This document shows, one piece after another, positions 61,088 through 64,000 of a DNA stretch of 64,000 nucleotides (the stretch's first letter is position 1; each line of letters opens with the position of its first letter). Source of the DNA: Chaenocephalus aceratus (Eukaryota > Chordata > Actinopteri > Perciformes > Channichthyidae). The notes below the pieces were generated by a model. The model worked only from the letters and a program-made list of their open reading frames with translations, searched no databases and had not been told where the DNA came from. The stretch lies in assembly GCA_023974075.1 (NCBI GenBank), contig CM043788.1, positions 24,277,412 to 24,341,411 on the forward strand. Direction: 5' to 3'. Both the position numbers and the translations under genes were made by a program.

Positions 61088-62334
61088 AGAATAAAACGAA
61101 GTTCGGCCATGTTATTTTTTTCTGCAGGGAGAAATGTGAAGATCACGTGACATAGACGCCAGCCATTGGAATGAATGGTGAAAAAAAACGTAGGGATCTT
61201 ACAATTTCAGAGGCGTTTTTGTAGAAATACTACGTCCTACAGTACGTTGTGGACCAACGTAGTTATTACACGTTTTTTTATGAGACTGGGTTGGTTTTTC
61301 CTGTGTTTTGGGTGCCATTCATCATTTCATAAAAGAGCCATTGACATAATTTCATCATGTATTAATACAAAAGAATGTCCTGAGAAGAATAGCTAAATTA
61401 CCCTGAAGTGTTTGACAGGATCAGTTACAGATACAATCCTCCATACAAGAATAGTGTTTTATTTTGAAGGCCAGTGCGACTGACACCAGCACCCTCTCAG
61501 AATAATGGTCAATCCTTTTCAGAAAAGCTCTCAGAATACAATCATGATTTTGTTGAATTGGCTTATTCTCTGTGACATAGTTGTAATCTCTGACAAAGAG
61601 CTGTTTTACCACATGTTTTGTGAGGTGGTGGGATTGTTGCATCTGTTTGTTACATTAATAGAAACAATAATGCTTTCTACACTGCCAATATCTGCTTCTT
61701 GATGTTATAATGTTAGCAGCTTCAGGGCAGAAATACAGATTATATACAGAATGTGTTTATCACTGGTGGACCTGTGTGTATGACGGCAGCTGTGCCAGAT
61801 GTGACCTGAGTGCCAATTCCAGATGTTTTTCAGAAAGGACCCTTTGATATTTATACCAGTGGCAAATGTTGGCTTCATTTGGTGGTTTAAATATAAAAGA
61901 TTCTCTAATGTTGAGTTCATTTTGTTTTGTCTTCTTGAGGGGAAGCGCCCCAGGTAAAAATGTCCGTATGACTTTTTGTTGATATTGATAAAGAAAGGGA
62001 AAGCAGTTTTGGCTTGTGCTTCAAACTTCCAAAAATGCCAAAAACTGGTACAAAGTAATATTGCTAAGTTCATCAAGAAATGGTCACATCTTTCTGGGTT
62101 ATTTTGGGAACAAACATCTGTATTCAGTGTACGTGGGTCCAACTCTGGTTGGATAAAGACAAAGGCTCTTATATGTCACCATAATCATCCAATCACATCA
62201 GGTTGTCCATCATCTGTGCAGATTCATCCTTTCATTTCCATCCAATCAGAAAATATATAATTTATCTATGGGCTCAGAACAGTCTCATAATACACACATG
62301 CACACAGAAGGATTCACACTTGTATTTCCGGATC
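61088..62334. other. Intergenic, nothing recognised
   Basis: AT-rich with several short open frames (61175-61396, 61421-61642, 61705-62142, 61976-62260) that overlap on both strands and carry no domain motif or splice context I can support. Confidence 0.5.
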
Positions 62335-63811
62335 CACACTTGTGTTTTTCAATGCACACACAAATGTGTTCCGTTTCATATACATGTAAATAAAATCCAA
62401 ATACAGAAAAAAGTTTTACATATGTATTTTTGATATTTGTTTTCCGTTTAAATCCCCTGAACCTGCAAACACAAACCGCTTTCTGTGCACGGATCGCTGT
62501 GCATTCGTGTGTGGGTTTTTTGAGACTCCCCTGACGGTCAGCCGATTCGTATTTGTAATTTTTTCTATCTATAGCCAATCAGATGTCTCCTCAATTCTAA
62601 GCCAATCACATGAGCGTGCCCCCACGAGGGTATGATTTCTTGCGTTCATGACGTAGCGCTTCATGTACGCATTTTGCGCTGTCCGGAGCTGACAGGTCGA
62701 CAGGCGCTAATGTCAGGACACCTCCACTCTCAGTACATTGCCACTTTCTGAACAGGAAATGCACGCAAATACAAGCCTGTAGTGCCGAGATATATGGAGT
62801 CAGAGGCGGTGCAAGGAAGGTGCAAGAATAGTAATTTATTCACAAGCTGCAAAGGACATGTTGTCGGGTCGCAGCCCGGGTCGACAAGAGAGGGAGCCAA
62901 GAGGGCACACACTATTTATAGGTAACCCATAACATGTCCGTGTGGGAACAATAACCGCAATTGTAGTTCCAAGTTTGAATTATGTCCCAGTGGTTAAATA
63001 GGTGGTCACCACAAGCCTTTATATTATTAAGGTACAGCGCCACTTTCCGAACCATTGATGAATGCTTGTGTACACAAAAACGGCAGGCAAAACCGTTTTA
63101 AATGTGTGTTTCCTGTGTGGCGAATACAGCTGCTTTATTTATGTCTGCATGCAGTTGTTGTGAGTGTGGAGGGAGCAGCTACAGGTTAGCTTAGCCTAAT
63201 CGATCAGTGCACTACGAAGCCAGTGCTAGACAGTGAACTGTCAACGGGGGGAGCCCCGCCGGTCATTATCGGCCGATATTCACTCTTAATAGTTTGATCG
63301 GTGCTCTCTATAAAGGCCGATCAGGAGAGCTGGATCTGATTGATACTGTATGGACATAAACGCGAGTGAAGTATAACCGGACGCGAGATCAGATCAGCTG
63401 CTGAGTCTGACGGAGACACGCAGCTCTGCATGATCACCTGAAGCTCCGCCCTCTGTTTAGCGAGCTGAAAATGCATATATGAAGTGTCATGAACGCAATA
63501 AATCATACCCTCGTGCGGGCGCGCTCATGTGATTGGCTTAGAATGAAGGAGACATCTGATTGGCTATAGATAGAAAAAATTACAAGTACTAATCAGATGA
63601 GCGTCAGGGGAGTCTCAAAAAACCCACACACGAATGCACAGCGATCCGTGCACAGAAAGCGGTTTGTGTTTGTAGGTGCAGAGGTTTTAAACGGAAAACA
63701 AATATGTGAGGATAAAAAAGACATATGTAAAACTTTTTTCTGTATTTGGATTTTATTTACATGTATATGAAACGGAACACATTTGTGTGTGCATTGAAAA
63801 ACACAAGTGTG
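62335..63811. mobile_element. 1.5 kb foldback element with about 320-bp inverted arms
   Basis: The left arm (62335-62653) and right arm (63481-63811, reversed) match closely throughout: CACACTTGTGTTTTTCAATG at the outer ends, shared 'tttctgtgcacggatcgctg', 'gattggctatagatagaaaa' and 'aatcataccctcgtg' at the inner ends. The spacer is about 830 bp. No transposase frame is present and no target duplication could be resolved. Confidence 0.85.
63108..63200 (+). repeat. Segment shared with the outer repeat at 30259-30360
   Basis: 'ggcgaatacag', 'tatttatgtctg', 'gttgttgtgagtgtgga' and 'gttagcttagcc' occur in the same order and spacing as at 30270-30360. It lies in the loop of the foldback. Confidence 0.7.
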
Positions 63812-63884
63812 TCATTGAATGAAATGTCTGGCTGAATGTGGAAGGAGAAGCATTTGGCGCAAAGTGTAGGAAAAGTGGATTTGA

Positions 63885-64000
63885 AGGCATCTCCCATTGA
63901 CTTCAATGTTAAAAAAAAGAGTTTAAAAAGCTGAATATTTCAAAAAGTATGAAATATTTTTGAAAAAGTTGAAAGTTTCCCATCGATTGCTGAAAAGGCT
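63885..64000 (+). repeat. Dispersed repeat copy B, cut by the window end
   Basis: 'attgacttcaatgttaaaaa' and 'tttaaaaagctgaatatttc' then 'gtttcccatcgattgctgaa' match copy A at 56577-56696 in the same orientation. Confidence 0.8.

Noticed and set aside
61705..62142. 145-codon minus-strand open frame
   Set aside because: Overlaps open frames on the other strand, no recognisable domain, AT-rich composition like the surrounding intergenic DNA.

Overview
This is a window of a teleost fish nuclear genome. It is AT-rich and carries long CA/GT microsatellites, spliced vertebrate genes with GT-AG introns, and many fish-type DNA transposons and MITEs. One 100-base assembly gap (56469-56568) shows that it comes from a scaffold. 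I saw no bacterial, CRISPR, tRNA or rRNA features.

Three protein-coding genes are recognisable. (1) The 5' end of anos1 (anosmin-1, minus strand) occupies 1-11635. The signal-peptide exon is at 11459-11635 and a 48-base second exon is at 1614-1661; the rest of the gene lies beyond base 1. (2) swt1 (PIN-domain RNA endoribonuclease, plus strand) runs from about 16.08 kb to 40.48 kb. I resolved sixteen coding exons between 17274 and 40424, about 960 codons in total. (3) ivns1abp (BTB-BACK-Kelch protein, minus strand) runs from about 55.15 kb down to 43.39 kb. I resolved thirteen coding exons, 650 codons, in frame from ATG to stop, with two upstream non-coding exons. swt1 and ivns1abp are tail to tail, the same arrangement as the human 1q25 neighbours. 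anos1 and swt1 are divergent.

Most of the remaining DNA is repeats. swt1 introns hold an internally deleted Tc1 element (23064-23970), a TTAA-flanked MITE (25096-25545), a hAT-like MITE relic (20202-20522), a three-deep nest (an outer repeat containing a broken Tc1 at 27945-30210, itself containing a PIF/Harbinger-like element at 29318-29967), and an unrecognised stop-interrupted reading frame (37004-37423). ivns1abp intron 2 carries a complete hAT-type MITE with an exact 8-base target duplication (50358-50637). The last 9 kb hold THAP-domain fragments between inverted repeats (57049-61087) and a 1.5 kb foldback element with arms of about 320 bases (62335-63811).

The most consequential observation is that swt1 as written contains two single-base indels, one near 22453 and one near 26388. 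They offset each other over the whole transcript, but each breaks the frame locally. This is either a pair of assembly errors or damage to the gene.
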